Positions 18,954 through 27,529 are shown, counted from the stretch's first letter. The stretch is 38,621 nucleotides of DNA from Anaplasma platys (GCF_012790675.1 NZ_CP046391.1:185654-224274); one strand, 5' to 3'. Translations and numbers: made by a program. The notes: generated from the sequence alone by a model not told the origin.

Positions 18954-19871
18954 GTGACTATGGGTGAACTTGGTAAGGTAATAGACGGGAAGCTTGCAGC
19001 AGCAGAACTTTTAGGGCGTCTTGGACAGGTAATTATTGATCTAAAAAAAGAACACGGTGTAGTGCCCTCGTTGGTAGTGATTATCGTTGGCAATGATCCT
19101 GCCAGTAAGTTGTATGTGGGAAATAAACAGAAAAAGGCAACGGAGCTTGGGTTGGATTCCAAGACTATTGAGCTCCCCGTGGAAACTACGCAAGAAGAAT
19201 TGTTAAGTGTTATTGATCAGTTGAACCGTGACAAGGGAGTCCACGGTATTCTAGTGCAGTTGCCGCTTCCGAGGCATATAGACAAAACGCTGGTAATTAA
19301 TACCATTAGCCCGGAAAAGGACGTTGACGGATTTCACAACGCTAATGCAGGTAAGCTGTTGACGGGGCAGATGGACTGTATGATCCCGTGTACGCCGCAA
19401 GGGTGCATTCACCTCGTTAAGAAAGTGCGTCCCAATTTGTCAGGTAGCAATGCAGTTGTATTGGGGAGATCCAATATAGTAGGCAAGCCAGCAGCGCTGT
19501 TGTTGTTGTACGAAAACTGCTCTGTTTCCATCCTGCATTCAGGCACCGCGGACATAGTAGAACACTGTAAAAGGGCCGACGTAGTTATAGCTGCCGTAGG
19601 TAGGGCAGCCCTTGTTAAGGCGGAGTGGATACGGCCAGGAGCTGTAGTGATAGATGTGGGGATAAATTTGATTACCCAAGAAGGAAAAAACAGATTTGTT
19701 GGGGATGTTGACTTTAATGGTGTTCAGCCTATAGCATCGGCTATTACTCCAGTTCCTGGAGGGGTAGGCCCCATGACCATAGCGTATTTGTTGGTGAACA
19801 CGGTGTTAGGTGCTTGTTGGCAGTGTGGTATTGATAGGCGTTATGAGATAAGAAGTTCCTTATTGCAGTAG
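18954..19871 (+). CDS. folD: Methylene-THF dehydrogenase / methenyl-THF cyclohydrolase
   Basis: FolD oxidises 5,10-methylene-THF to methenyl-THF with NADP and hydrolyses it to 10-formyl-THF for purine and fMet-tRNA synthesis. Seen in the sequence: the catalytic Tyr/Lys pair in [19 protein letters not shown] near 99, the nucleotide-binding [14 protein letters not shown] near 170, and [17 protein letters not shown] near the C-terminus. The 305-residue size is normal to slightly long. GTG at 18954 has GAGGTG 7 bases upstream and is preferred; the ATG at 18960 is two codons later. With GlyA and ThyX it covers the folate one-carbon cycle in this window. Confidence 0.95.
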   Translation: MTMGELGKVIDGKLAAAELLGRLGQVIIDLKKEHGVVPSLVVIIVGNDPASKLYVGNKQKKATELGLDSKTIELPVETTQEELLSVIDQLNRDKGVHGILVQLPLPRHIDKTLVINTISPEKDVDGFHNANAGKLLTGQMDCMIPCTPQGCIHLVKKVRPNLSGSNAVVLGRSNIVGKPAALLLLYENCSVSILHSGTADIVEHCKRADVVIAAVGRAALVKAEWIRPGAVVIDVGINLITQEGKNRFVGDVDFNGVQPIASAITPVPGGVGPMTIAYLLVNTVLGACWQCGIDRRYEIRSSLLQ

Positions 19872-19899
19872 CAGTGTTTATGGTTTACAGTAGTCGAAG

Positions 19900-19972
19900 G
19901 GGCGGTTAGCTCAGTTGGTAGAGCGCCTCGTTTACACCGAGGAAGTCAGCAGTTCGAGTCTGTTACCGCCCA
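19900..19972 (+). tRNA. tRNA-Val (anticodon TAC)
   Basis: A complete cloverleaf: acceptor GGGCGGT pairs with ACCGCCC, the D arm contains GCTCAGTTGGTAGAGC, the anticodon stem CCTCG/CGAGG encloses loop TTTACAC giving anticodon TAC, and the T arm contains the GTTCGAGTC segment. The discriminator base is A and CCA is not encoded. It lies 28 bases after folD and may share its transcript. Confidence 0.95.
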
Positions 19973-20419
19973 CTCGCAGGTCGTGTCCTTCTGGTTTTTC
20001 TGTTGCACAGGTGCCACCGTTGCTGGTTTTTTGTGTGCAATGGGCGGGGCGCGTTTTATTTAGCATTAGTATCGTTGTTACAGGTCTTACTGGTGCCGTT
20101 TTTGTTTCCAGCTAATAACATTGTTATTTGAGGGCTGTTAGCGATTTTCGCTTATGTTCTCATATGTCTGTGCTCTGAGGTGTGGCGGTCAGTCCTAACG
20201 TTGGGAAGGACTAAATTAAGGTTTTTGATTGTTGCACGTTGGCTGTGAGGCTAGGAATATTAAGAATCGTTTATTAAAGTGTAGCACTCAAGGAAGCGGG
20301 CCCTTTGTTACCTTGGGGGAAGTTCTTTGTATCTGGCGATGCTCCCACTTTATGTGTACAAGATCTGCTGCATGTTGGTGTCCTCAACGAAAAGCGATGA
20401 GATAATGCCAACACAAAGG

Positions 20420-20439
20420 CCAGTGTAAGGTTACACTGG
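20420..20439. repeat. 20-base perfect palindromic element
   Basis: The arms CCAGTGTAA and TTACACTGG are perfectly complementary around a central GG. As RNA it would fold with an 8-base stem and a 4-base loop. There is no U-run, so it is not a standard terminator; it resembles a dimeric-protein binding site. No gene starts nearby. Confidence 0.6.
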
Positions 20440-20650
20440 GATTAGCTATGATAAATAATTGCCTGTTTTCGCACGTATTCGGCAACACTTTATCGTCGGG
20501 TTTATCTTTTTGCTAACGAGGCCTGTGACATGTGGAGTACTAGAGGGGGAGCAATTGCCCTGATGGCGATGTCGTTTAGGAACACACTATTTTTCTGAGC
20601 GAAGAACTTTCCTGCGTGAAGTAAGTTTTTGAGGTTCAGGAGAAAAAGAA

Positions 20651-21100
20651 GGTTTTATCTGGAAGTTGTTGCTCATAGTTGCGATCTGTGTGTCATCCGC
20701 TCCTATTAGGCTGAAGGCAGTAATTGGTATGGCGGAGAGATGAGTCGACCGATTGTTTAGTTGCATGATCCATTGTGCTCCTAAAAGAGCCTTTTTCTGT
20801 GCTCATACGGTGTGAAGTGCATGAGGAGTGGGGGTATTATCTGGAGATTGTTACCCATCTTCACAATCTGCATTCAGCTCATTGTGGGGTTGAGAGCAGT
20901 ATGGACGTCGCGGAAATAGCATGGGGATACCAACCTTGCGAAATTGTACATCTTTCTGCCGCGCTTATCAGTGATTGGGGATTGTGGGAGCATTGTCGAG
21001 GAATAGTATGTGGTTGTTGTGTAATGTATGCGTGCTTCTCCTCTGTAACGAAGCTCACTATTGCGTTAAAAAAGCAAATAGATATGGCAGAGAGTTATAA
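20651..21100 (+). repeat. Array of about 180-bp degenerate tandem repeats
   Basis: Segment 20651-20688 and segment 20833-20870 agree at about 28 of 38 positions (shared ttatctgga and ttgtt, aatctg/gatctg). Translated in matching frames they give FYLEVVAH and YYLEIVTH. Similarity continues more weakly for another 50 bases or more. A third copy is suggested near 21010-21100 (gatatggcagagag against gtatggcggagag in copy 1) and perhaps a fourth near 21400 (acaaatggatatggc). The first copy contains an in-frame stop, so at least that copy is non-coding. Confidence 0.5.
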
Positions 21101-21122
21101 GAATATGCTGGTGGAGATCTGA
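20775..21122 (+). pseudogene. Possible decayed coding segment
   Basis: A GTG-initiated frame of 115 codons lies inside the 180-bp repeat array. Its start region (YYLEIVTH) resembles a stop-interrupted copy 182 bases upstream (FYLEVVAH), which suggests both descend from coding sequence. I recognise no domain. It could also be chance open frame in repeat DNA. Confidence 0.2.
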
Positions 21123-21829
21123 TTTATAACTACGGTTCGACACCAAGAACTTTCTACTGCTGAAGACAACGCGGCAGGTTGGGTGTTTATTGCCAGACTC
21201 AGCAAAAGTTCTGTGAGGGGCATGCCTCACCCTGTGCAAGGTCCTTGGGTTGAAAGCGGAAATGAATAAGCATTACTGATGCAGATAGTCATTTTGTTGT
21301 TTATAAAAAGCTTTGCTACAGCAGCGACTGTGAATACAAGGGTCAATCGTGGATGGTGTTTTAAACTTCAAAAGGGCATGCTCTTCTTGCGTAATGGAGA
21401 GCAAAACAAATGGATATGGCTTGCCAATAGTTATTGTTGTTGCCTGCAGGGAACGTGCTACTGTCTCGCAGGAGCAAAAAGCATAGTGCAGCTGGTTAGC
21501 TACTCGTGTAACAGGTCACATGCTTTATCACGAGGCTTTCTGGTGGCAAATGCCAGAAGAAACAATTTGGGTTTACTTAAGCATGTAGCATATGGTGACA
21601 GAAATGTGAGACGTGGTTCTGATTGATAATGTTTTGATAGTTAGGGTTTTGCTTCCCTTCAATGGGGGATGGAGTTCTTGTTGCGTGGCAAACAACTTGC
21701 AAGAGAGTTTTAGTAGCGCGGTTTATTCAAACCCTGAAGCCTAGCAGGGATTGCAGTTGCTTTTTGTGCGGAAATAGCGCTACTGTTGATTGGGAAAAGA
21801 CCCTAAGTTAGGGCACTTGAGCACCACAA

Positions 21830-22216
21830 TTATGAGTCACCCTCTTCCTGTGCAATATAGCTCTCTATCGCGCTGAAAGCAATTTCCAGAGGGTACGGGT
21901 CATTCAGAAGGTGGTTGCTAGACCTGATAAGGTTGTCAATGGGACTGGTTTTTTTCATTTTTTCGCAAGTGTTACCGAGATACTGTAGGGACTTGCCGTG
22001 TTGGCTACACTGCACTAACACGGTACTGCAGGTTACAGGAATTTCCTCCAAGTTGAGGACGTAGTGTTTGCTTGCATCTCGCGGTAATCGCTGTGTCACT
22101 GTGTAAGGGCGTCCTTTTTTGTTTATAGTTACGGTTTCCGTTTTGAGGACTTCTGTGCTCTTTTCTTTGTCAAAGGCAGAAGCCGCTGTATCGCTTTCTG
22201 TCGGGTCCATCCCCAT
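21830..22216 (-). CDS. Unknown protein, possibly the 3' part of an interrupted gene
   Basis: I do not recognise this 128-residue protein. It is hydrophilic, without membrane helix or signal peptide. The N-terminal third is charged (DKEKSTEVLKTETVTINKKG), the middle has RLPRDASKHYVLNLEEIP, and the end LEIAFSAIESYIAQEEGDS looks helical. Its composition is protein-like, unlike the chance frames around it. The same frame is open upstream through 17 more codons to a TAG at 22268-22270, and beyond that TAG continues without another stop to 22465. Either a short separate gene begins at 22216, or a gene of about 211 codons has been broken by one stop. Confidence 0.5.
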   Translation of the reverse strand: MGMDPTESDTAASAFDKEKSTEVLKTETVTINKKGRPYTVTQRLPRDASKHYVLNLEEIPVTCSTVLVQCSQHGKSLQYLGNTCEKMKKTSPIDNLIRSSNHLLNDPYPLEIAFSAIESYIAQEEGDS

Positions 22217-22267
22217 GAACCTGCAGACCCTTTTTACATAAGATGTAACCAGCCAGGTTTTCGTTGC

Positions 22268-22465
22268 CTATGCAATATCATTTTCGTTTATACCAAGATT
22301 CTCAGTAAAATCGGGGGAGGGGCCATTCCGACCATTCCACGCACTTGTTTGGAATATTTCAGGGCAGTAGCATGAGCCAACCATCCATACTGGTCCCCAC
22401 AAGAATAAGGGGCTTGGATGCCAAATTTCTACTATTTGACAGCAGTTATCAATCCAATCACTCAT
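22268..22465 (-). pseudogene. Possible 5' part of the interrupted gene
   Basis: This 65-codon frame starts MSDWIDNCCQIVEIW, is rich in Trp, Pro and Cys, and ends at TAG (22270-22268). That stop is in the same frame as the unknown protein downstream, only 17 open codons away. If the stop is a mutation, the two parts form one gene. I recognise no domain, and chance is a real alternative for so short a frame. Confidence 0.25.
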
Positions 22466-23178
22466 AGTGTAACCTTGAATTCGCCACTCGAGACGCCATG
22501 TCCCAGATAGTCAAACACTTGCATTCGATGTTTTTAGACCTGCAGTAACTGTAGATATGTGATGCTTCCGCTCCGCACATTTCGGAAGTAAAACCGCCAA
22601 GGCCAACAACGGCCAATGGCCTATTACCCGGGCAGTGTTTGTGGGCAACTGTGATCCATTAGGTAGTGGTAATGTCCATGGCAGGGTGGTACTTCACTTA
22701 GCCATAATAAAGCATGCAAATGCAAAATGTGCAACATAGGTCGATACTGTATACTTTTGGGAAAATTCTTGGTGCAGTATCCACTGTCACTATAAAATGC
22801 AGTTCAACGAGACTAACGACCCGAGGTGGTGGTGTTCGCTACTGTGGGGATTTTTCTGGTAACACCAAAACAACAACTGTGCATCCACAAAACAAAAGTC
22901 AAAATTGTTCTTGCCTAGCTGGGGCACTACACTGTTAATCGCGCAACCAGGTTGTGTGAATATATTTTCCATTGATAGACATCAGGATGGTAGAAGTCGG
23001 TGGCAATGCCAAATTCGTGAGCGCCCTTTGCCATATTAGCAAACTTTGCAAGTATCGATGATTGAGCAGTTTTGGTACTCAACATAAGAACAATAAAGGA
23101 TGTAGGCCAAAGTTTCTTAAGCCATCTTCCTCCGCTGAAAACACCCAAGACGTCCCACGTGGGACACAGAGCTCGTTG
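22466..23178. other. Gene-poor stretch downstream of the hydrolase
   Basis: About 710 bases without a supported gene. Short frames on both strands (60-75 codons) show no domain. A minus-strand frame at 22927-23148 (ending SHNLVARLTV) is the most protein-like of them but is not convincing. A 14-base perfect palindrome lies at 23152-23165, just past the hydrolase stop. Confidence 0.45.
23152..23165. repeat. 14-base perfect palindrome after the hydrolase gene
   Basis: GTCCCACGTGGGAC reads the same on both strands and lies 13 bases past the stop of the minus-strand hydrolase gene. As RNA it gives a 5-base stem with an ACGT loop, without a U-run. It could mark a 3' end or a protein site; neither is shown. 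Confidence 0.5.
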
Positions 23179-23955
23179 TTATGTGATGCTTTTAGCGGCT
23201 TTAGCCACCACGCAGTGTACTATTCTTTGGATTCTATCTAGCATTGGCTGTTCGTTCAGCTTATGGTCGCCGGACTTCAGCAGTTGAACGCTAACATCAG
23301 ATGACTGAAGCTTCTTGGCAACAGTAATGGAGTGCTCATAAGGAACCGTGACATCTTGCATACCGTGAATTAGCACCACTGGGCACTTAACTGGGATGAT
23401 ATCTCGGTTAAGTAGCAAATGGTTTTTGCCGTCTTTGAGTAGCTTTTTGGTGATCAAATAACTACAATCATGTACCAGAAGCTCCACCTTTCCGTCATTC
23501 TCCAGCAATACTCTGTCTTCTGTAGACATAGAACTTTCCACATCTTCAGTGAAGTCCGGGGCAGCGGCCAGCGTTACGAGACCGAGAACTCTGTGGGGAT
23601 GATCTGCCGCTGCGTGAAGCGCCAACCAACCTCCCATACTTGACCCTACCACCACCAGGGGTGTGTCGGTCAGCTGCTCAATTACAACATCACAGTTTTT
23701 TCTCCAATCACTAAGGCAACAGTCCTCAAAGTTAGCGCTAGAATCCCCGTGCCCTAGGTAGTCGAAAACTACACAATTGGTTTTATTAGCAATGCAATGG
23801 TCGTAGATGGCGGAAGCCTTTGTTGCAAGCATGCTGGAGCGGAAGCCACAGAAGAAAACGACTGTTACGCTACTCCCGAAATCGGCCTTCAGGTAAGCCA
23901 GGTGGGAACCATCTTCTAAAGTTAACAACCTCTTTTCACGCATAAGCAGTTGCAA
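23179..23955 (-). CDS. Alpha/beta hydrolase (serine hydrolase)
   Basis: This 258-residue protein is an alpha/beta hydrolase, a cytoplasmic serine esterase, thioesterase or peptidase of unknown substrate. The catalytic triad is visible: nucleophile serine in VVVGSSMGGWLAL (about residue 104), aspartate in LIHGMQDVTVP near 198 and histidine in KSGDHKLNE near 231. The VFFCGFRSSM segment near 34-43 supplies the oxyanion region, and DYLGHGDSS follows. The overall pattern resembles ABHD10-like hydrolases found across alphaproteobacteria. The start is TTG at 23955 with GGGAG 6 bases upstream; an ATG at 23943 is the alternative. It stands alone, with gene-poor DNA on both sides. Confidence 0.85.
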   Translation of the reverse strand: MQLLMREKRLLTLEDGSHLAYLKADFGSSVTVVFFCGFRSSMLATKASAIYDHCIANKTNCVVFDYLGHGDSSANFEDCCLSDWRKNCDVVIEQLTDTPLVVVGSSMGGWLALHAAADHPHRVLGLVTLAAAPDFTEDVESSMSTEDRVLLENDGKVELLVHDCSYLITKKLLKDGKNHLLLNRDIIPVKCPVVLIHGMQDVTVPYEHSITVAKKLQSSDVSVQLLKSGDHKLNEQPMLDRIQRIVHCVVAKAAKSIT

Positions 23956-24429
23956 ATATAAACTCCCAGGAGCTCATTGTATCTTTTTTCCCCGTAGCGT
24001 GCAATGAGAGGCGGTAACGGGAATGTGTATGTCACATAGCTGGGAAGGGACATGATGTAAAACGCGAAGTCAGCGCTGCGCTTCTCGCAAAAGCGAATAT
24101 GACACCTCGTCTTCAGGTACTTGTGCGCTGCCAGTGCTTTGCTAGCATTGTTTCGGGGTTTTTAGAAAATGCTTGCGGACTGACACTGTCCTGGGGTTTT
24201 AGAAATCCAGGAAATGTCTCATGTTGGCTTGCGGTAAAGCGGCAGGACGACACTCTTTTGTGCTCATGCGCGGGCATAGTTGCTTGCCTTTTTTGTGGTG
24301 TTCTTATTATGTATGTTTGCGTGTTGGTAATGTCCCTGTGTTTTGGAAACCTTGGATGCCTCACGCTGTTGTCTCACTCAAAGCAACGGGCCCCGACTCC
24401 TTTGTTTTGGCCTACATTGTTGGTTCGTC
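23956..24429. other. Spacer built of decayed cytochrome c gene-end copies
   Basis: The 474 bases between the cytochrome c stop and the hydrolase start hold no gene. Most of the right-hand part (about 24149-24429) consists of two degenerate copies of the cytochrome c 3' end. A small inverted repeat (CGCTT...AAGCG) lies near 24080-24095. Confidence 0.55.
24149..24429 (-). pseudogene. Two degenerate tandem copies of the cytochrome c gene 3' end
   Basis: On the minus strand the gene ends FPGLPKPRDCADLVAYLK. Copy 1 (anchor at 24350-24358) reads HPRFPKHRDITNTQTY and copy 2 (anchor at 24206-24214) reads FPGFLKPQDSVSPQAF. The anchors are 137 and 144 bases apart. The two copies also resemble each other more than expected (FPKHRDITNTQ against FLKPQDSVSPQ), and the similarity extends upstream of the anchors (an aaagc block and an actcc-tttgt block recur at matching offsets). 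None encodes the heme motif. Confidence 0.65.
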
Positions 24430-24948
24430 TTATTTTAGGGTTTTCAGATATGCCACCAGGTCTGCACAGTCCCTAGGTTTTGGTAGTCCAGGAAATACCA
24501 TCCTTGTGCCTACAACAAAGCCTTTTGGGTTGGTGAGATACTTGAACAACTCCTCTTCTGTCCAGTGGCCCCCCTTATTTAACATTGCTTTAGAATACGA
24601 AAACCCTTGCATATGAGCTTTTGGTGATCCAACTATCCCCCAGAGGTTTGGCCCCACTCTGTTAGGCCCTCCTTCATTAAAAGTATGACACGCTGAACAC
24701 TTCTTGGCCACAACCTGCCCCCTTTCCACATTGGCGTCTGCTAAGAGCGCCACGATGTCTACGACCACGTCAGGGGCTGCGGCTTCACCCTCAGTTTTTT
24801 CTTCGGGGACATCCACAGTATAACCTCGGGTTTCTTCATGTGTGGGACGATACAAAAGATCCACCACATTACTAACCATAAGTACTATAAAAGATGCTAA
24901 AAGTACTGAAGTAGCAACTCTGTTGAAATTAAAGCCACCAGGAACCAT
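24430..24948 (-). CDS. Membrane-anchored cytochrome c
   Basis: A 172-residue class I c-type cytochrome with an uncleaved N-terminal membrane helix (residues about 11-32), an acidic linker (Glu/Ala/Val-rich, 40-70) and a heme domain with CSACH at 84-88. The distal ligand is Met150 in GTRMVFPG. It has the layout of alphaproteobacterial CycM/c552, which carries electrons from complex III to the cytochrome oxidase while tethered in the inner membrane. It would depend on the Ccm pathway, of which CcmC is in this window. Its last 45 or so codons have been copied twice downstream. A candidate promoter lies at 24974-25002. Confidence 0.93.
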   Translation of the reverse strand: MVPGGFNFNRVATSVLLASFIVLMVSNVVDLLYRPTHEETRGYTVDVPEEKTEGEAAAPDVVVDIVALLADANVERGQVVAKKCSACHTFNEGGPNRVGPNLWGIVGSPKAHMQGFSYSKAMLNKGGHWTEEELFKYLTNPKGFVVGTRMVFPGLPKPRDCADLVAYLKTLK

Positions 24949-25830
24949 ACGAAAACTGCGCTGCGTTACGAAAAGGCTAGTTTAATAGCACAACCAAGTC
25001 AACACAATAGTGTTGCAAAACCCCGCGCTGTCAGCCCGTGCATACAACCTACTATGCAAGCAGGAAACAACCTAGAAGGCGACAAGCCCTGGACATGCCA
25101 CTATTATAAACGCTTGTTATTACCAAGTTTTTTACCGAAGAGTCAGCCTTTCGTTACACTGCGTGTCTAACACATTTGACCCTGTGAGCCCATTCGGTTG
25201 CTATTTTCTCAAGCAATACTGAGCCATGCTCCCTGTCCTGCCGGCTGCAGGCTATCAAACAGCAAATAACCAGTAAGTTTGATGCTGCGGGCACCAAAGA
25301 CTGGGGAGGAGGTTACGGACATCTGCACCCTTTCGTTGCGCGTGCCGTCGAACTGCCAATGATTGCTTAGAAGCTGGCATCTTGTCAAATTGAGATGGCT
25401 AGGAGTACTATACACCTGAAGTGCAGGAGCATCGATCCAGCTTTGTGCTGTCAGTGAGGCATAATTGTTTTTCATGAATGGTGATTGGTGTTGAGATAGT
25501 GGTACGGTGTTGGTGATAATCACTATTGAGTGCGTGCGTTTCCCTCTGAGAATATTGGTGCCACGCTGAGGCCGCTTGTGTCTTCTGTTTAGATTTACGC
25601 AGTAATGTGGTGAGCACATTTTGCTTTGTGTTGTTTTAAAACATGGGTGTGTGATTCTTAAATTCAGGTTTCTCATCCATAGCTACCTTTAGGTTTTATC
25701 ATTGGGCCTTTTAAAGTACTTGGCATTCTCTCGTGGTCAGGACGCTTGTCTTCGGCGCCATTTTCGTACCCGAGTGCGGCAAGGCTTGAAAGCTGTTTCG
25801 TTTTTTGTTTTTGTGATTTGTGTGTTCTAT
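24949..25830. other. Gene-poor stretch between antiporter and cytochrome c genes
   Basis: About 880 bases. Apart from the cytochrome c promoter near its left end I find no assigned feature. A minus-strand frame at 25209-25676 is open for 155 codons; its last 85 residues look moderately protein-like (QSWIDAPALQVYSTPSHL), the first half does not. No domain is recognised, so I do not call it a gene. Confidence 0.4.
24974..25002 (-). promoter_or_regulatory. Candidate promoter for the cytochrome c gene
   Basis: On the minus strand TTGACT (25002-24997) and TAGCCT (24979-24974) are 17 bases apart, predicting a start near 24967 and a leader of about 20 bases. The hexamers equal those in front of sdhA. 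Confidence 0.3.
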
Positions 25831-27348
25831 TTAAAAATGTATCTGCGTTCCTACTGTTGCCATAACTCCGGAAACTGCATCAGGTTTGAAGAACAAGAAA
25901 AGCGTCCCCAGGGATGTCGCCAACATGGCAAGAAGCAGCGGTAGTGGTGCTTCCTTAATTACAGAGACGTCTTCACCCTTAATGAAGAATGCCCTAAAGA
26001 TCAGGGGGATAAAATACAATGTGTTCAGTAAAGTACTGAGCAGCACGGTGCCTACAACGAGATAGTTGTCTTGTCTAAGTGCCTCCGAAAGTATGTAAAA
26101 CTTGCCCCATATTGTGCCAGCAGGCGGGATGCCTATCATAGCGAAAGCTCCTAAGCTAAACATGGCTAGTGTTAAAGGCATAGCTTTACCCAGGCCAGTG
26201 AGCTCTGATATCATAGTACGGCCCGTAGATGCATATATTGCCCCGACCGCGAAAAATAATGTTATCTTTGCAAACGCATGCCCAACCATTTGCAACAGTG
26301 CAGCCGACATAGCGCCGTCGGTATACAGTGAGATAGCTAGAGTAATGTATGACAGCTGGGAGATAGTGGAGTAGGCAAGCAATTTCTTAAGATTTGTTTG
26401 GGCTATAGCGCATAAAGAGCCCAAAAGAATCGTCGCGATCGAAGCATACATCAGCACATTTACGTGTAAAGTCCCGCTGTTTACTGCTCCATTTGCGCTG
26501 TTACATATGTTGTACATTCCCTGTACTCCCAGGGCGTAAACTGTAATCTTCGCTATAGTAAATACCCCAGACTTCACTACGGCTACTGCGTGTAGCAGAG
26601 CACTAACCGGTGTTGCAGCGACCATTGCTCTGGGCAACCATGTGTGCAAAGGCATAATCGCGGCTTTCGCAACCCCATAGCACAGCAGTACTGACAGCAG
26701 AGGAATGAGGTCAGGCCTTTTTTCGGCAACTAAATAGTCAGAGCTAAACAGCTCAGCAGGAGACACGGAGCATACCAGAACTACAAGCGGTAGAAACAGA
26801 AGAACAGAAGAGCACAACAAAGTTTTTATGTACGCACTGCCGCTTTCAAGTGCCTTTTGGCTACGTCCGTGGGTTATTAGGGGATATGTGCACAGTGTCA
26901 GCATTTCGTAAAAGATAAAAATGGTGGCGATATTAGCCGCAAAGGCGATGCACATAGTGCAACCTATGCTAGCTGCAAAGCATGCGTAGAATACTGAGCG
27001 ATCATTGCCTTTTCCGTAGACATTATTCATGTAGCCTATGGTGTAAATATTTGTTATTACCCACAGCAGCGATACCAGAATGCTAAACACCACACCAAAA
27101 GCCTCGGGAGCGAATGCTAACGTCAGTTTAGAGGATAGGTTATACTTCAATAGTCCGGAAGGTGCGCCATTTATGGCGCGGAATCCCAAGTATGCCGCAA
27201 CAGGGAATAACACTGTAGAGGCCAGGATGGACAGAACTTCCTGCGAGTGGGGTACACGCCTAAATCCAAGTATCAACGCCGAAGACACGAACGGCAGCAG
27301 CAGCACAACCGGCAGCCAAACGTTTGCTCCGCAACAAGAAAACCCCAC
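25831..27348 (-). CDS. Mrp/Mnh-type cation:proton antiporter subunit D-like protein
   Basis: A 505-residue membrane protein with about 14 helices of the proton-translocating family shared by MrpA/D and complex I NuoL/M/N. The core signature is clear: KAAIMPLHTWLPRAMVAATP followed by VSALLHAVAVVKSGVF (residues about 220-255), with the lysines and histidines used in proton transfer. An upstream glutamate lies in FIFYEMLTLCTYPLI near 147. The protein most resembles MrpD. The other Mrp subunits are not adjacent; whether they are elsewhere in the genome cannot be seen. Start is GTG at 27348. It lies 181 bases downstream of ppdK on the same strand. Confidence 0.88.
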   Translation of the reverse strand: MGFSCCGANVWLPVVLLLPFVSSALILGFRRVPHSQEVLSILASTVLFPVAAYLGFRAINGAPSGLLKYNLSSKLTLAFAPEAFGVVFSILVSLLWVITNIYTIGYMNNVYGKGNDRSVFYACFAASIGCTMCIAFAANIATIFIFYEMLTLCTYPLITHGRSQKALESGSAYIKTLLCSSVLLFLPLVVLVCSVSPAELFSSDYLVAEKRPDLIPLLSVLLCYGVAKAAIMPLHTWLPRAMVAATPVSALLHAVAVVKSGVFTIAKITVYALGVQGMYNICNSANGAVNSGTLHVNVLMYASIATILLGSLCAIAQTNLKKLLAYSTISQLSYITLAISLYTDGAMSAALLQMVGHAFAKITLFFAVGAIYASTGRTMISELTGLGKAMPLTLAMFSLGAFAMIGIPPAGTIWGKFYILSEALRQDNYLVVGTVLLSTLLNTLYFIPLIFRAFFIKGEDVSVIKEAPLPLLLAMLATSLGTLFLFFKPDAVSGVMATVGTQIHF

Positions 27349-27494
27349 GATAGCTCGATCTACAGCACAAGAAGCTCATTAATAGCATAAAACACATGGA
27401 AGTAAATACCCTGGGTATCACACAAAGTACACAGCTGGTGGATTGTCCAATGTGCTCCACTAACGGTGCAGACTCACGACGTGCGCGAGTTTGG

Positions 27495-27512
27495 GAAGGG
27501 CCGCCGCCCTTC
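27495..27512 (-). terminator. GC-rich hairpin after ppdK
   Basis: A perfect 7-base stem GAAGGGC/GCCCTTC encloses a four-base loop, 17 bases past the ppdK stop. No run of U follows on the minus strand, so it may act as a 3' stabiliser or weak terminator between ppdK and the antiporter gene. Confidence 0.45.
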
Positions 27513-27529
27513 AAGCCGTTGGTACAAGA

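Larger units (their letters stand above)
19973..21829. other. Long gene-poor stretch with degenerate repeats
   Basis: About 1.86 kb follow the tRNA without a gene I can recognise. Two plus-strand frames (20775-21122 and 21279-21626) are open for 115 codons each, but their composition (many Cys, Trp and His) and lack of domains argue for decayed sequence. A set of degenerate repeats with a period near 180 bp fills 20597-21420. A 20-base palindrome lies at 20420-20439 and a small hairpin (GTGAGG...CCTCAC) at 21213-21230. Confidence 0.5.

Noticed and set aside
22927..23148. A 73-codon minus-strand frame that might join the unknown protein at 21830-22465
   Set aside because: It is in a different reading frame and separated by more than 450 bases, with no shared motif.
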